Source: Flavivirga sp. 57AJ16 (GTDB taxonomy: Bacteria > Bacteroidota > Bacteroidia > Flavobacteriales > Flavobacteriaceae). From it: a stretch of DNA of 64,000 nt. Below are positions 18,160 through 26,276 of the stretch, piece after piece (position 1 is the first letter of the stretch; each line of letters starts with the position of its first letter). The DNA lies in assembly GCF_028736925.1 (NCBI RefSeq), contig NZ_JAQZAT010000003.1:62001-126000 (forward strand), in the 5' to 3' direction. A model generated the notes under the pieces. The model was not told the origin of the DNA and did no database searches. It saw nothing but the letters and a program-made list of their open reading frames with translations. The position numbers and the translations under genes are program-made.

Positions 18160-18195
18160 GGGCACGGATTACAACCTTAAATCCGCGCTATCGGG
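18160..18195 (-). repeat. Inverted REP copy upstream of the RAYT gene
   Basis: GGGCACGGATT...AATCCGCGCTATCGGG is the reverse complement of the REP units at 16960-17553, with the variant spacer (ACAACCTTA) also seen in the first REP of the array. It marks the 5' side of the RAYT unit. Confidence 0.85.
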
Positions 18196-18459
18196 TCTGC
18201 GCTCAGCATAAACTAAAGTCGAAATGCTAATAAAAACTAGAACTCCAATTGGTCTTCGACTTTAGCCTGTCTTGAGCGCCCGCCTGCCGGACGGGCAGAA
18301 AGACGAAAGGCTCTGACTGACATTACGGCCTTAACTTAATGATATTGACCTAGTGTGAGCAATAAAAAACCTTCTTTCATACCCAAAAATCCAGTGTAAA
18401 AATCACTCGATTATAAAATGGAATTAATAATTTAGTTTTTTATACAAAACCTGTTATTC
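18196..18459. other. Repeat-rich spacer without a gene
   Basis: This stretch contains CTTTCGACT/AAGTCGAAAG-type dispersed repeat pieces (about 18200-18316) and a GCCCG..CGGGC hairpin near 18278-18297. No reading frame, RNA gene or promoter was recognised. Confidence 0.4.
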
Positions 18460-18855
18460 ATGGAAGAACTCACCTTAACAACTCCCGCTCTATTATTTTC
18501 GGCAATATCTTTAATCATGCTAGCTTACACCAATAGGTTTTTAGCTTATGCAGCTATAATACGGAACTTGCACGATAAATATCAAAAGGAAAAAGATTCT
18601 GTTTTAATAGCACAAATTAAAAATATAAAACACCGCTTATATTTAACCCGCTCTATGCAAATTTTTGGTATTACCAGTTTGCTATTTTGTGTACTCACTA
18701 TGTTCTTAATTTACATACAACAGCATACTATTGCAGTTTGGGTATTTGGTTTAGCACTTATTTTATTAATACTTTCCTTAGCTTTTTTAATTTGGGAAAT
18801 TCAAATTTCAGTTAAAGCTTTAGAGCATCATATTAATGATATTGAAAATAAATAA
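18460..18855 (+). CDS. DUF2721 family membrane protein
   Basis: A 131-residue protein with an N-terminal hydrophobic helix (LLFSAISLIMLAYTNRFLAY), a charged loop rich in Lys, and two further helices (IFGITSLLFCVLTMFLIYI; VWVFGLALILLILSLAFLIW). The layout and the NRFLAYAAIIRNLH segment fit DUF2721, a family of small inner-membrane proteins of unknown function. It is a single gene, not obviously part of an operon. The function cannot be inferred. Confidence 0.75.
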   Translation: MEELTLTTPALLFSAISLIMLAYTNRFLAYAAIIRNLHDKYQKEKDSVLIAQIKNIKHRLYLTRSMQIFGITSLLFCVLTMFLIYIQQHTIAVWVFGLALILLILSLAFLIWEIQISVKALEHHINDIENK

Positions 18856-18937
18856 GCTAATTTTATTTACCCGCTAACATCCATCCATTTGGTGAAACAA
18901 TAAAAAGTAAGCATTAACGGTTTTAAAGCTAATCTTG

Positions 18938-19012
18938 GTTAAAGACACCATTTTTAAACCTGCCGAAAAAGTATTCGACGCAACCATCGAACCCGAAAAT
19001 TACTGGTTTTGA
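18938..19012 (+). pseudogene. Remnant of an SRPBCC/AHSA1-like domain gene
   Basis: A 24-codon open stretch reading VKDTIFKPAEKVFDATIEPE then NYWF and a stop resembles the first beta strand and helix of SRPBCC (START-like, AHSA1) proteins (pattern: KTTIFKPIEKVFDAIVNPE). No start codon and no continuation are present. The rest of the 326-bp gap between the DUF2721 and VOC genes holds no other recognisable gene. Confidence 0.4.
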
Positions 19013-19144
19013 AAATCAGTGAATCGAAACTTATTCCCTATATAAAATCGTATACAAACACACTAGACACACCCGCAAATCAACTCACAAAAAAATTTTT
19101 TTAAACAAAAAAACACCCCTGACACACTATGACACAACCCCGTA

Positions 19145-19152
19145 TAACTTTG
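19145..19152 (+). promoter_or_regulatory. -7 box of the VOC gene promoter
   Basis: TAACTTTG matches the Bacteroidota TAnnTTTG consensus and lies 29 bp before the VOC start codon. No TTG is found at the usual upstream distance. Instead there is a TGACACACTATGACAC direct repeat (about 19120-19135) that could bind a regulator. Confidence 0.45.
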
Positions 19153-19181
19153 CATATAAGTTTAACAATTAAATTAAAAAA

Positions 19182-19559
19182 ATGAAAAATGCAATTAACT
19201 GGTTTGAAATTCCAGTAAAAGATTATGAGAGAGCCAAACAGTTTTACGTTACTGTTATTGGGACAGAAATTATTGACCACCCTATGCCAGAAGACCATAT
19301 AAAGTATGGTGTCTTTGCTTACGATATGGAAAACAAAGGTGTTGGGGGTGCTATTATCCAGGGAAAAGGACAAAACCCAACAGCAGATGGTGCGACTATC
19401 TATTTAAATGGTGGAGACGACTTAAGTACGCCTCTTTCTAGAGTAGAGCCTAATGGTGGTAAAATACTCATGCCCAAAACAGATATCGACGAAAATGGGT
19501 TCATTGCTCAGTTCTTAGATACCGAAGGTAATCGAGTAGCATTACATTCTATGATGTAA
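19182..19559 (+). CDS. VOC family protein (glyoxalase/bleomycin-resistance fold)
   Basis: A 125-residue single VOC protein beginning MKNAINWFEIPVKDYERAK, the typical first beta-alpha unit. It continues with GGAIIQGKGQNPTADGATIY and ends with FIAQFLDTEGNRVALHSM, where the Glu and His are candidate metal ligands. Family members include metal-dependent lyases, dioxygenases and antibiotic-binding proteins; the substrate is unknown. Followed 186 bp later by a WYL regulator on the same strand. Confidence 0.88.
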   Translation: MKNAINWFEIPVKDYERAKQFYVTVIGTEIIDHPMPEDHIKYGVFAYDMENKGVGGAIIQGKGQNPTADGATIYLNGGDDLSTPLSRVEPNGGKILMPKTDIDENGFIAQFLDTEGNRVALHSMM

Positions 19560-19745
19560 TACTAAACAGATCGCGAAAGTGGTATAAAATTTATTCAATC
19601 TAAAACAAATGCTGGTTATTAATTGAATTTATCATACTTTTCTTTTTAAAATAGAAAGTAAAAAGAAACGTTTTATCATAATAAACTCAATTCGTAAATG
19701 GTGTAAAGATAGTGGATTGCCAAGCGGTTCACTATCTTTGTTATT

Positions 19746-20438
19746 ATGCCTCAATTATCAAGACTCATATCAATTCTAACCCTGTTAAAATCTAAACGCC
19801 TTTTAACAGCCAATGAACTTGCTAAAAAGTTTGAAGTGAGCGTAAGAACCATTTACAGAGACATTAGAAAACTGGAAGAAGCCGGTGTTCCAGTTACCAC
19901 TATTGAAGGCAGGGGCTATTCCTTAATGGACGGCTACTCTGTTGCCCCCGTACAATTTACCGAGAAACAAGCCAACGCTTTAATCACGGCAGAACAATTA
20001 ATAAATCAATCAAAAGACGCTTCATTTGTTGAAGATTTTAATGAAGCCCTGACCAAGATTAAATCTGTTTTCAGGACTTCTGTTCAGGAAAAAAGTGAAT
20101 TATTACAAAGTAAAATTCATATTTTCAACCCCACTTACGAGAATATTTCCAGCAATGCCCTATCAGAAATACAACTAGCTATTACTAATTTTAATTATAC
20201 GGAAATTAATTACTGTAAAGTAAACGAGACCCATGTTTCCTTTAGAAAAATAGAACCCTACGCCATATATTCTATCCAACACAAATGGATCCTTATTGCC
20301 TGGTGCCACTTACGACAAGATTATCGTGCTTTTAGGATAGACAGGATACAACATTTTAAAATTCTACAAGAAAAGTTTGAAGATCGAAAATTTGACCTTC
20401 AAGCTTATTTTCAGTCATGTCCCTACAATCAAAAATAA
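19746..20438 (+). CDS. YafY-type HTH / WYL domain transcriptional regulator
   Basis: A 230-residue regulator. Residues about 5-60 are a DeoR-like winged helix (LLTANELAKKFEVSVRTIYRDIRKLEEAGVPV) and the C-terminal half is a WYL domain (FRKIEPYAIYSIQHKWILIAW, then RAFRIDRI). WYL proteins sense small ligands or nucleic acids and often act as repressors. It follows the VOC gene and may control it; that is inference from position only. Confidence 0.9.
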   Translation: MPQLSRLISILTLLKSKRLLTANELAKKFEVSVRTIYRDIRKLEEAGVPVTTIEGRGYSLMDGYSVAPVQFTEKQANALITAEQLINQSKDASFVEDFNEALTKIKSVFRTSVQEKSELLQSKIHIFNPTYENISSNALSEIQLAITNFNYTEINYCKVNETHVSFRKIEPYAIYSIQHKWILIAWCHLRQDYRAFRIDRIQHFKILQEKFEDRKFDLQAYFQSCPYNQK

Positions 20439-20512
20439 AATGTATGTTTAATATAATACCAATTAACAAATAAAATAACTGAATGTCCGTAATCATGCAT
20501 AATGATATTTTG

Positions 20513-20577
20513 GTCATTCAGAACGAAGTGAAGAATCTGTTGATAATCAATGAGATCCCTCGTTGCCTCGGGATGAC
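20513..20577. repeat. Dispersed GTCAT...ATGAC hairpin repeat
   Basis: A 65-bp imperfect inverted repeat: GTCATTCAGAACGAAGTGAA at the left, and an end (CTCGTTGCCTCGGGATGAC) that is roughly its inverse. This type of sequence is scattered through many Bacteroidota genomes. It lies in the 247-bp gap before the MOSC gene. Confidence 0.6.
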
Positions 20578-20685
20578 AAAATCAATATGTTTTTAGGTTT
20601 ATGACATATTGCGGTCAATCAAAATATATAAAATAATCCTAATAATTCATTTTATGTTATTTTTACTTTAAAACAAAACACTTAC

Positions 20686-21321
20686 ATGAAAGTCCTTTCT
20701 ACCAACATCGCCAAACCAACGACCATTATTTGGAACGGAAAAGAGCAAATGACAGGTATCTATAAAAAGCCAATAAGCAAACCTATTTACTTAGGAAAAG
20801 AAGGCGTAAAAGATGATGAAGTATCAGATAAAAAAGTACATGGTGGCATATTTAAGGCATGTTATATATTCTCTGAAGCGCATTACGCTTATTGGAAAAA
20901 TCGGTATCCAAATTTAGATTGGGACTATGGCATGTTTGGAGAAAACCTCACTGTTTCGGGGTTAAACGAAAAAGAAATTTATATAGGCGATATTTATGAG
21001 GTCGGAGATGCTTTAGTACAAGTTACACAGCCCCGTGAACCTTGTTTTAAATTCGGTATTAAATTTGGAAACCAAAACGTGTTAAAAGAATTTATAGAAT
21101 ACGGTTTCCCAGGGACTTATGTGCGTGTTTTAAAAGAAGGATTCGTAAAAACCGGTGACACTTTTAAGCTTATTGAGCCAGCAAAAAATAGGGTAACCAC
21201 GTGGCAGCTTTTTGATTTATTATTTTCAAAAAACAAAAATGAAGCCTTAATTAAGTTAGCTATAGCCAATGAAGCTTTACCATTAAGAAAACGAGAGAAA
21301 ATAAAAAAACTCATAAAATAG
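20686..21321 (+). CDS. MOSC domain protein (YiiM-like)
   Basis: A 211-residue protein with a MOSC domain in the first 155 residues: KKVHGGIFKACYIFSEAHY, DYGMFGENLTVSGLNEKE, and the conserved Cys in PREPCFKFGIKFG. A C-terminal three-helix (3-alpha) domain follows. MOSC proteins handle molybdenum-cofactor-linked sulfur; YiiM relatives reduce N-hydroxylated substrates such as 6-hydroxylaminopurine. Intact, and 43 bp upstream of the DEAD-box helicase gene on the same strand. Confidence 0.9.
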   Translation: MKVLSTNIAKPTTIIWNGKEQMTGIYKKPISKPIYLGKEGVKDDEVSDKKVHGGIFKACYIFSEAHYAYWKNRYPNLDWDYGMFGENLTVSGLNEKEIYIGDIYEVGDALVQVTQPREPCFKFGIKFGNQNVLKEFIEYGFPGTYVRVLKEGFVKTGDTFKLIEPAKNRVTTWQLFDLLFSKNKNEALIKLAIANEALPLRKREKIKKLIK

Positions 21322-21364
21322 CAGCGTTGGATTTTGATGTATCTTTGTGGCATAAAATTTAAAC

Positions 21365-22606
21365 ATGTCATTTAAAGACTTACAATTAAACAAGCCTATT
21401 TTAAGAGCTATTGCAGAAACTGGTTATGAAGAACCAACGCTTGTTCAAGAAAAAACAATCCCTTTAGTTTTAGATAAAAAAGATATTATTGTCTCTGCTC
21501 AAACAGGCACAGGGAAAACGGCTTCTTTTGCTTTACCTATTTTACAGTTGTTGTTTGATAGGCAAGATGCCTCAAAAAAAGGAAAAAAAATCCGTGCTTT
21601 AATTATAAGCCCAACTCGCGAGTTAGCTATACAAATTGGAGAAAACTTTAAAAACTATAGTACTTATACTAATTTAAGAAGCACTGTAGTTTATGGAGGT
21701 ACTTCTATCGAACCTCAAATAGATATCCTTAAAAAAGGGGTAGATATATTAATTGCAACGCCTGGCCGTTTACTCGACTTACACAAACAAGACATTGCAA
21801 ATCTAGACTATGTAGAAACCTTAGTATTAGATGAAGCCGATTTAATGCTGGATATGGGTTTTATTGATGATGTAAAAAAAATTGAACGTCTTTGCACCAA
21901 AGAAAAACAAATTTTATTATTCTCTGCTACCATACCTTATAAAGTAGAACAATTAGCGAATACCATTTTAAAAGCACCAGAACGTATTGAAGTAGCTCCA
22001 AACGCTTCAACTTCAAAAAATGTTAATCAGGTTCTTTATTATGTACCAAAACGCAACAAAATTGAATTGTGTCTGCACTTGCTAAGAAACACTATAAAAG
22101 GGAGCATCCTTATTTTTAGACGGACGAAGTTTGGGGTTGAAAAATTAGAACAAACATTATTAAAAAATGGTTATAAGGTCGATAGCATTCACGGGGATAA
22201 AAATCAGAATTTAAGACAAGAAGCCTTAAAAAATTTCAAATCAAACAACGTTAATATTTTAATTGCGACCGATGTTGCTGCACGTGGTATTGACATTCAT
22301 AGTTTAGATGCTGTTATAAATTTCGATTTACCCAACATACCAGAAACCTATGTGCATAGAATAGGGCGAACAGCCAGGGCCGGAAATACAGGTACCTCTT
22401 ACTCATTTTGTTCTGCAGACGAGAAAAATTATGTAAAAACAATTCAGCAGCTTATTCAGGTTCAAATAGACGTTATTGAAGACCACCCCTACCCTTTAGA
22501 CCCAAAAGCAAAGCCAATTATCCACAAATCTAAAAAAACAGGTAGCAAGTATAAAAAGGGCCGTAAAAGCGAAGCTTCCAAAAAGAAAAAGAAACGTTGG
22601 TACTAA
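21365..22606 (+). CDS. DEAD-box ATP-dependent RNA helicase
   Basis: A 413-residue RhlE/DeaD-type helicase with every core motif: Q motif (EEPTLVQEKTIP), motif I AQTGTGKT, Ia PTRELAIQ, Ib TPGRLLDL, II DEAD, III SAT, IV/V (ATDVAARGIDIH) and VI HRIGRTARAG. A short basic tail ends the protein (KYKKGRKSEASKKKKKRWY), likely for RNA binding. It probably helps ribosome assembly or RNA turnover, especially in the cold. Confidence 0.95.
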   Translation: MSFKDLQLNKPILRAIAETGYEEPTLVQEKTIPLVLDKKDIIVSAQTGTGKTASFALPILQLLFDRQDASKKGKKIRALIISPTRELAIQIGENFKNYSTYTNLRSTVVYGGTSIEPQIDILKKGVDILIATPGRLLDLHKQDIANLDYVETLVLDEADLMLDMGFIDDVKKIERLCTKEKQILLFSATIPYKVEQLANTILKAPERIEVAPNASTSKNVNQVLYYVPKRNKIELCLHLLRNTIKGSILIFRRTKFGVEKLEQTLLKNGYKVDSIHGDKNQNLRQEALKNFKSNNVNILIATDVAARGIDIHSLDAVINFDLPNIPETYVHRIGRTARAGNTGTSYSFCSADEKNYVKTIQQLIQVQIDVIEDHPYPLDPKAKPIIHKSKKTGSKYKKGRKSEASKKKKKRWY

Positions 22607-22688
22607 TTTGTCTAAAATTCTGTTATATAATATATACCTTTCGCAAAAATAAGGTCAAAACAGTTCTGTTATAAAATGTGATATAAAG

Positions 22689-22854
22689 AACTCATTTAAA
22701 CTTTTAGAATTATAGCGGAAATCAGTCATTTTTCATATAGATAAAGTCTTTTTTCGCTACGGTATTCGAAAAAGGCGAAATATAGATGAAAAATGGGCGA
22801 TTCCTGCCTGACGGCGAGGCAGGTTTTAGCCAATTGATAAACTTTAAATGAGTT
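22689..22854. repeat. Foldback/MITE-like element with AACTCATTTAAA ends
   Basis: A 166-bp element bounded by the perfect 12-bp inverted repeats AACTCATTTAAA (22689-22700) and TTTAAATGAGTT (22843-22854). A second inverted pair lies inside (CATTTTTCATATAG 22727-22740 with ATAGATGAAAAATG 22782-22795), as does a CCTGCCTG..CAGG hairpin. A shortened relative lies at 41712-41784. The remaining gap to 23080 has no recognisable gene. Confidence 0.7.
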
Positions 22855-23031
22855 AAAAGATAGCTTGAATTAGTTTTTGCTAGTTCTAAGCATAAAAATC
22901 AATCATGCACAGCCATTGCCTATCATTTATACCAAAACCCTACCAGCTGGCAGGAAGCCGAGCACCTGTTTTATAATGCTGGGACAGTGAAGATAAATGA
23001 ATTATTATGTCATATTTTATAATAGAAATGG

Positions 23032-23049
23032 TATAAAGTTGACTTTATA
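23032..23049. promoter_or_regulatory. Perfect 18-bp palindrome upstream of the sterol desaturase gene
   Basis: TATAAAGT-TG-ACTTTATA is a perfect inverted repeat ending 31 bp before the start codon at 23081. The position suits an operator for a dimeric regulator or a hairpin in the leader. No matching second site was found nearby. Confidence 0.35.
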
Positions 23050-23080
23050 ATTTTATGAAGATATCTCTCAATTAAGATAA

Positions 23081-24040
23081 ATGAATTTTACAAACCCATT
23101 AGTTTACGGTATTCCTTGCTTTTTAGGGCTTATTTTAGTCGAACTTACCTATAGCAAAACACACAAGAAGCATCAAGATCTATACAAGTGGAAAGATTTG
23201 ATGTCGAGTCTAACCATGGGCATTGGATCCGTAGTTTTAGCGCCCCTAATCAAAACTGTTTCTGCTATTATAATTTTTAATTATTTATATGAATTGTGCA
23301 ACCCAATAATTGATGGTGTACGCACAAATATTATGGGTTGGCAATCTTTTGGCTACACCTGGCCCATTTGGTTGATTTGTCAATTTTTAGATGATTTCAC
23401 ATATTATTGGTTCCATAGACAAAATCATATGGTACGCTTTTTATGGGCTGCACATATAGTGCATCATTCTTCTGAAAATTTTAATCTGGGAACCGCTGTT
23501 CGTAATGGATGGTTTACCATCCTCTACAAACCCCTATTTTATATGTGGTTACCAGCTATTGGCTTCCCTCCAGAAATGGTCATCGTTTGCTTAGGGGTAG
23601 AAGCTCTTTGGCAATTTCAATTGCATACTGCATATATTCCAAAAATGGGGATTATCGAAAAAGTATTTAATACCCACACCATGCATCAAGTGCATCATGC
23701 CAAAAACTTAGAGTATATGGATAAAAATCATGGTGGGTTTTTAAATATATTTGATAAATTATTTGGTACATGGAAAGAATTAGATGATGATATTGATATC
23801 GCCTATGGCGTTACCAAACCACCAAATTCCCATAACCCTTTGATTATACTAACCCATGAATACAAAGATATTTGGAATGACATGAAAAAAACCTCCAATT
23901 TATATTATAAGTTTATGTATGCCTTTGGACCTCCAGGATGGAGTCATGATGGAAGTACATTAACAATCAAACAAATGAGAAAGCAACAAAAGCTGGAAAA
24001 GCAAGCTACAAAAAATGAACTAATTCCTTCTACGACTTAA
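23081..24040 (+). CDS. Sterol desaturase / fatty acid hydroxylase family protein
   Basis: A 319-residue membrane di-iron enzyme. The three histidine clusters are present: HRQNH (WFHRQNHMVRF), HIVHH (AAHIVHHSSENFN) and HQVHH (HTMHQVHHAKNL). About four membrane helices surround them. Members insert oxygen or double bonds into lipids, and the substrate in Bacteroidota is not settled. The cupin gene starts 3 bp after its stop, so the two form an operon. Confidence 0.9.
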   Translation: MNFTNPLVYGIPCFLGLILVELTYSKTHKKHQDLYKWKDLMSSLTMGIGSVVLAPLIKTVSAIIIFNYLYELCNPIIDGVRTNIMGWQSFGYTWPIWLICQFLDDFTYYWFHRQNHMVRFLWAAHIVHHSSENFNLGTAVRNGWFTILYKPLFYMWLPAIGFPPEMVIVCLGVEALWQFQLHTAYIPKMGIIEKVFNTHTMHQVHHAKNLEYMDKNHGGFLNIFDKLFGTWKELDDDIDIAYGVTKPPNSHNPLIILTHEYKDIWNDMKKTSNLYYKFMYAFGPPGWSHDGSTLTIKQMRKQQKLEKQATKNELIPSTT

Positions 24041-24043
24041 ATT

Positions 24044-24547
24044 ATGAGTACTATTCAAAAAATCATAGATCAGTTAGAATTACAAGCACACCCCGAAGGT
24101 GGTTATTTTAAAGAAGTTTATAGAAGCGAAGGGACTATTAACAAAGAAAACCTTGGGGAAGACTTTTCTGGACAACGAAACTACGCTACGTCCATTTACT
24201 TTCTTTTAACGTCTGAATCTTTTTCTGCGTTCCATAGAATCAAGCAAGATGAAATTTGGCATTTTTATAAAGGGGCCCCTATAAAACTTCATATAATTTC
24301 TAATGTCGGCATCTATTCTAATGTTATTATAGGAAATGATATAGAAAAAAAACAAAACCCCCAATTTGTAGTAAAAGCCAAAGATTGGTTCGCTGCAGAA
24401 GTTCTTGATAAAAACTCATATACTTTAGTAGGATGTACGGTCTCTCCCGGTTTCGATTTTAATGACTTTGAACTTCCTAAAAGAGACATGCTAATTTCGA
24501 AGTTTCCAGAACATAAAGATTTAATTACCGCTTTTACAAGATTTTAA
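24044..24547 (+). CDS. Cupin domain protein (DUF985)
   Basis: A 167-residue DUF985-type cupin: LQAHPEGGYFKEVYRSEG, SAFHRIKQDEIWHFYKGAP (first cupin motif with its His and Glu) and TLVGCTVSPGFDFNDFE at the C-terminal end. It probably binds a sugar nucleotide or metal-dependent ligand; no reaction can be assigned. Operon partner of the sterol desaturase. Its last 4 bases overlap the convergent membrane protein gene. Confidence 0.88.
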   Translation: MSTIQKIIDQLELQAHPEGGYFKEVYRSEGTINKENLGEDFSGQRNYATSIYFLLTSESFSAFHRIKQDEIWHFYKGAPIKLHIISNVGIYSNVIIGNDIEKKQNPQFVVKAKDWFAAEVLDKNSYTLVGCTVSPGFDFNDFELPKRDMLISKFPEHKDLITAFTRF

Positions 24548-24960
24548 TTCTGTAGTCTCCGGTTAAAATGATTCTTTAAAAAAAACACCTGTACACATAA
24601 CATCAACCCAAAAAGTACGATTGCATAAGTAAGCGTATTTGGTACCGAAAACCCTGATATTAAATTTACTACTTTATTATTAGATAACAAGCTCAAATCT
24701 AAAGAGCCAAACCAGCTTATTGATTTTTCCTGAATACCAAAAAACATGCATGCCATTAGAGTTAAAAATACTACCGAAATAACAACCCATCCTGTTTTAG
24801 ATATTAAAGGTTTATATACCGTCATACTACGATGCTCCTTAACTTGGGACATTACCGAAGCAGTAAAATTAAAAGACGGACTCTCTAAATGAGCATCTTT
24901 AATTACTTTTTTAGTTATGTTATCTAAATATTTATCTGCGTTCTCGTTCATAATGTCCAA
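24544..24960 (-). CDS. Two-helix membrane protein paired with ECF sigma factor
   Basis: A 138-residue protein with a cytosolic N-terminal part of about 55 residues and two membrane helices (GWVVISVVFLTLMACMFFGI; TLTYAIVLFGLMLCVQVFFL). Its gene overlaps the 3' end of an ECF sigma factor gene by 29 bp (20 bp if the Met at codon 4 is the start), so translation is coupled. That position suggests a role as an anti-sigma factor, but no ZAS motif or zinc-binding residues are visible, so this is inference. Confidence 0.7.
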   Translation of the reverse strand: MDIMNENADKYLDNITKKVIKDAHLESPSFNFTASVMSQVKEHRSMTVYKPLISKTGWVVISVVFLTLMACMFFGIQEKSISWFGSLDLSLLSNNKVVNLISGFSVPNTLTYAIVLFGLMLCVQVFFLKNHFNRRLQN

Positions 24961-25519
24961 TTATTTCTGGCCCTAATCGCTTTCTTAAAATAGTTGCCAA
25001 CTTTTTTCTACTTCTAAACAATTTAACTTTCACATTATTGGGTGTTAAGTCCATCGTTTTGGAAATCTCTTCTAAAGACTGATCTTCGTAATAATATAAA
25101 GTTAGCAAAAAACTATCATCATTTGGCAATAAAGTTATACATTCTTGAATAGATTGTTCTCGTTCTTTATGCTCTAAATGATCCAAAGCATCATCAATCA
25201 TTTTTACTTGATGCTCTGTAAACTCATCAATGGCTACATCATTAAAATATTTTTTGTTCTTTTTTAACCTATCCAAACTCGTATTATAGGCAATTTTATA
25301 AATCCAAGTCGAAAACTTAGAATCGCCTTTAAACTTATTTAACGATTTATATGCTTTTATAAAGGTATCCTGAGCTACTTCTTCGGCTTCTTCCCTATTC
25401 TTAAGCATACGCAGTGTTAAAGTAAATACCAAATTCTTGTAACGTTCCACCAATACTTCAAAAGCATTCGTGTCGCCATCAATAATTAGATTGATATAAT
25501 GTTGGTCGTTGGTGGTCAT
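24932..25519 (-). CDS. RNA polymerase ECF-type sigma factor
   Basis: A 195-residue sigma-70 family protein. Region 2 is DTNAFEVLVERYKNLVFTL with the core-binding RMLKNREEAEEVAQDTFIKAYK and DNA-melting FSTWIYKIAYNTSLDRL; region 4 is SFLLTLYYYEDQSLEEISKT and NVKVKLFRSRKKL. It is co-transcribed with the overlapping two-helix membrane protein. No recognisable own-promoter was found in the 296-bp upstream gap, which holds repeat copy B. Confidence 0.92.
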   Translation of the reverse strand: MTTNDQHYINLIIDGDTNAFEVLVERYKNLVFTLTLRMLKNREEAEEVAQDTFIKAYKSLNKFKGDSKFSTWIYKIAYNTSLDRLKKNKKYFNDVAIDEFTEHQVKMIDDALDHLEHKEREQSIQECITLLPNDDSFLLTLYYYEDQSLEEISKTMDLTPNNVKVKLFRSRKKLATILRKRLGPEIIGHYERERR

Positions 25520-25587
25520 TTTAAGGTAAGACGGCTATATACCTTTTAAGGTTACACTAGGCACCCATTTAAATTTTTATAATGGGC

Positions 25588-25699
25588 AAAAATGGTTCTT
25601 TTGCCCCCTCTTTTGTCTTTATATCAGTTCCGTGGCGATGCTATGCAATAAATAAAAACCTTCAATCGGGCACAAAATGTCTAATTTTCGCTATACCCC
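25588..25699. repeat. Diverged ~115-bp repeat, copy B
   Basis: The counterpart of 13285-13405. It begins with a hairpin GGGCAAAA..TTTTGCCC (25584-25606) and continues with blocks GATGCTATGCAA and CAATCGGGCACAAA in the same order as copy A. It lies between divergent genes for the sigma factor and the DUF6249 protein and may include their promoters. Confidence 0.55.
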
Positions 25700-25815
25700 T
25701 AAAAGTTTAAGCCCATTCCATAATAAAATATTTTTAAAAAAGTGTAACCCAAATTAAGAACACGTCGTCATAAGTTATGAACAGTTTAAAATTAATCAAT
25801 TAAAAACAAACAATT

Positions 25816-26169
25816 ATGGGATCAGAGTTAATTATAGTACCAATTATATTTGGTGCAATCTTCGGAGTATTTTATTTATATTTTTCGACACGTAACAAAG
25901 AGCGTTTAGCACTTATAGAAAAAGGAGCAGATGCTGCTATTTTTGTTAAAGGGAAAAGTAAAAGTTATACAGCCCCTATTTGGAAAGTATTAATATTAAA
26001 CCTATCCCTATTGTTAATGGGAATAGGCCTAGGGACATTCATTGCTTCTGTTCTAGAGCAATATACAACCATAGAAGAAGCCCCTTTATATGTAGGTAGT
26101 ATTTTCTTAATGGCCGGTACTGGTTTATTTTTAGGTTTTAATATGACAAAAAACCTGGATAAAGAATAG
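25816..26169 (+). CDS. DUF6249 family membrane protein
   Basis: A 117-residue protein with three hydrophobic segments (IIVPIIFGAIFGVFYLYF; VLILNLSLLLMGIGLGTFIA; LYVGSIFLMAGTGLFLGF) and the motif RNKERLALIEKGAD after the first helix, the hallmark of DUF6249. The function is unknown. It is divergent from the ECF sigma/membrane protein pair, so co-regulation is possible. Confidence 0.8.
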   Translation: MGSELIIVPIIFGAIFGVFYLYFSTRNKERLALIEKGADAAIFVKGKSKSYTAPIWKVLILNLSLLLMGIGLGTFIASVLEQYTTIEEAPLYVGSIFLMAGTGLFLGFNMTKNLDKE

Positions 26170-26196
26170 TATTATAAATTCATCAATCAAAAAATC

Positions 26197-26275
26197 AAGA
26201 GGCTATCTAAAAAGCACTTGAACATCTGTTCGAGCACAGTCGAGAACTTTTCAATACCTTTTTGGGCAGTCTCTT
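26197..26275. repeat. Dispersed inverted-repeat element, copy 2
   Basis: Begins AAGAGGCTATCTAAAAAG and ends CTTTTTGGGCAGTCTCTT, which is its imperfect inverse, so the whole 79 bp can fold. The left 65 bp match the inverted right part of 4653-4811. It lies between the convergent DUF6249 and dipeptidase genes and may also serve as their terminator. Confidence 0.6.
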
Positions 26276-26276
26276 T

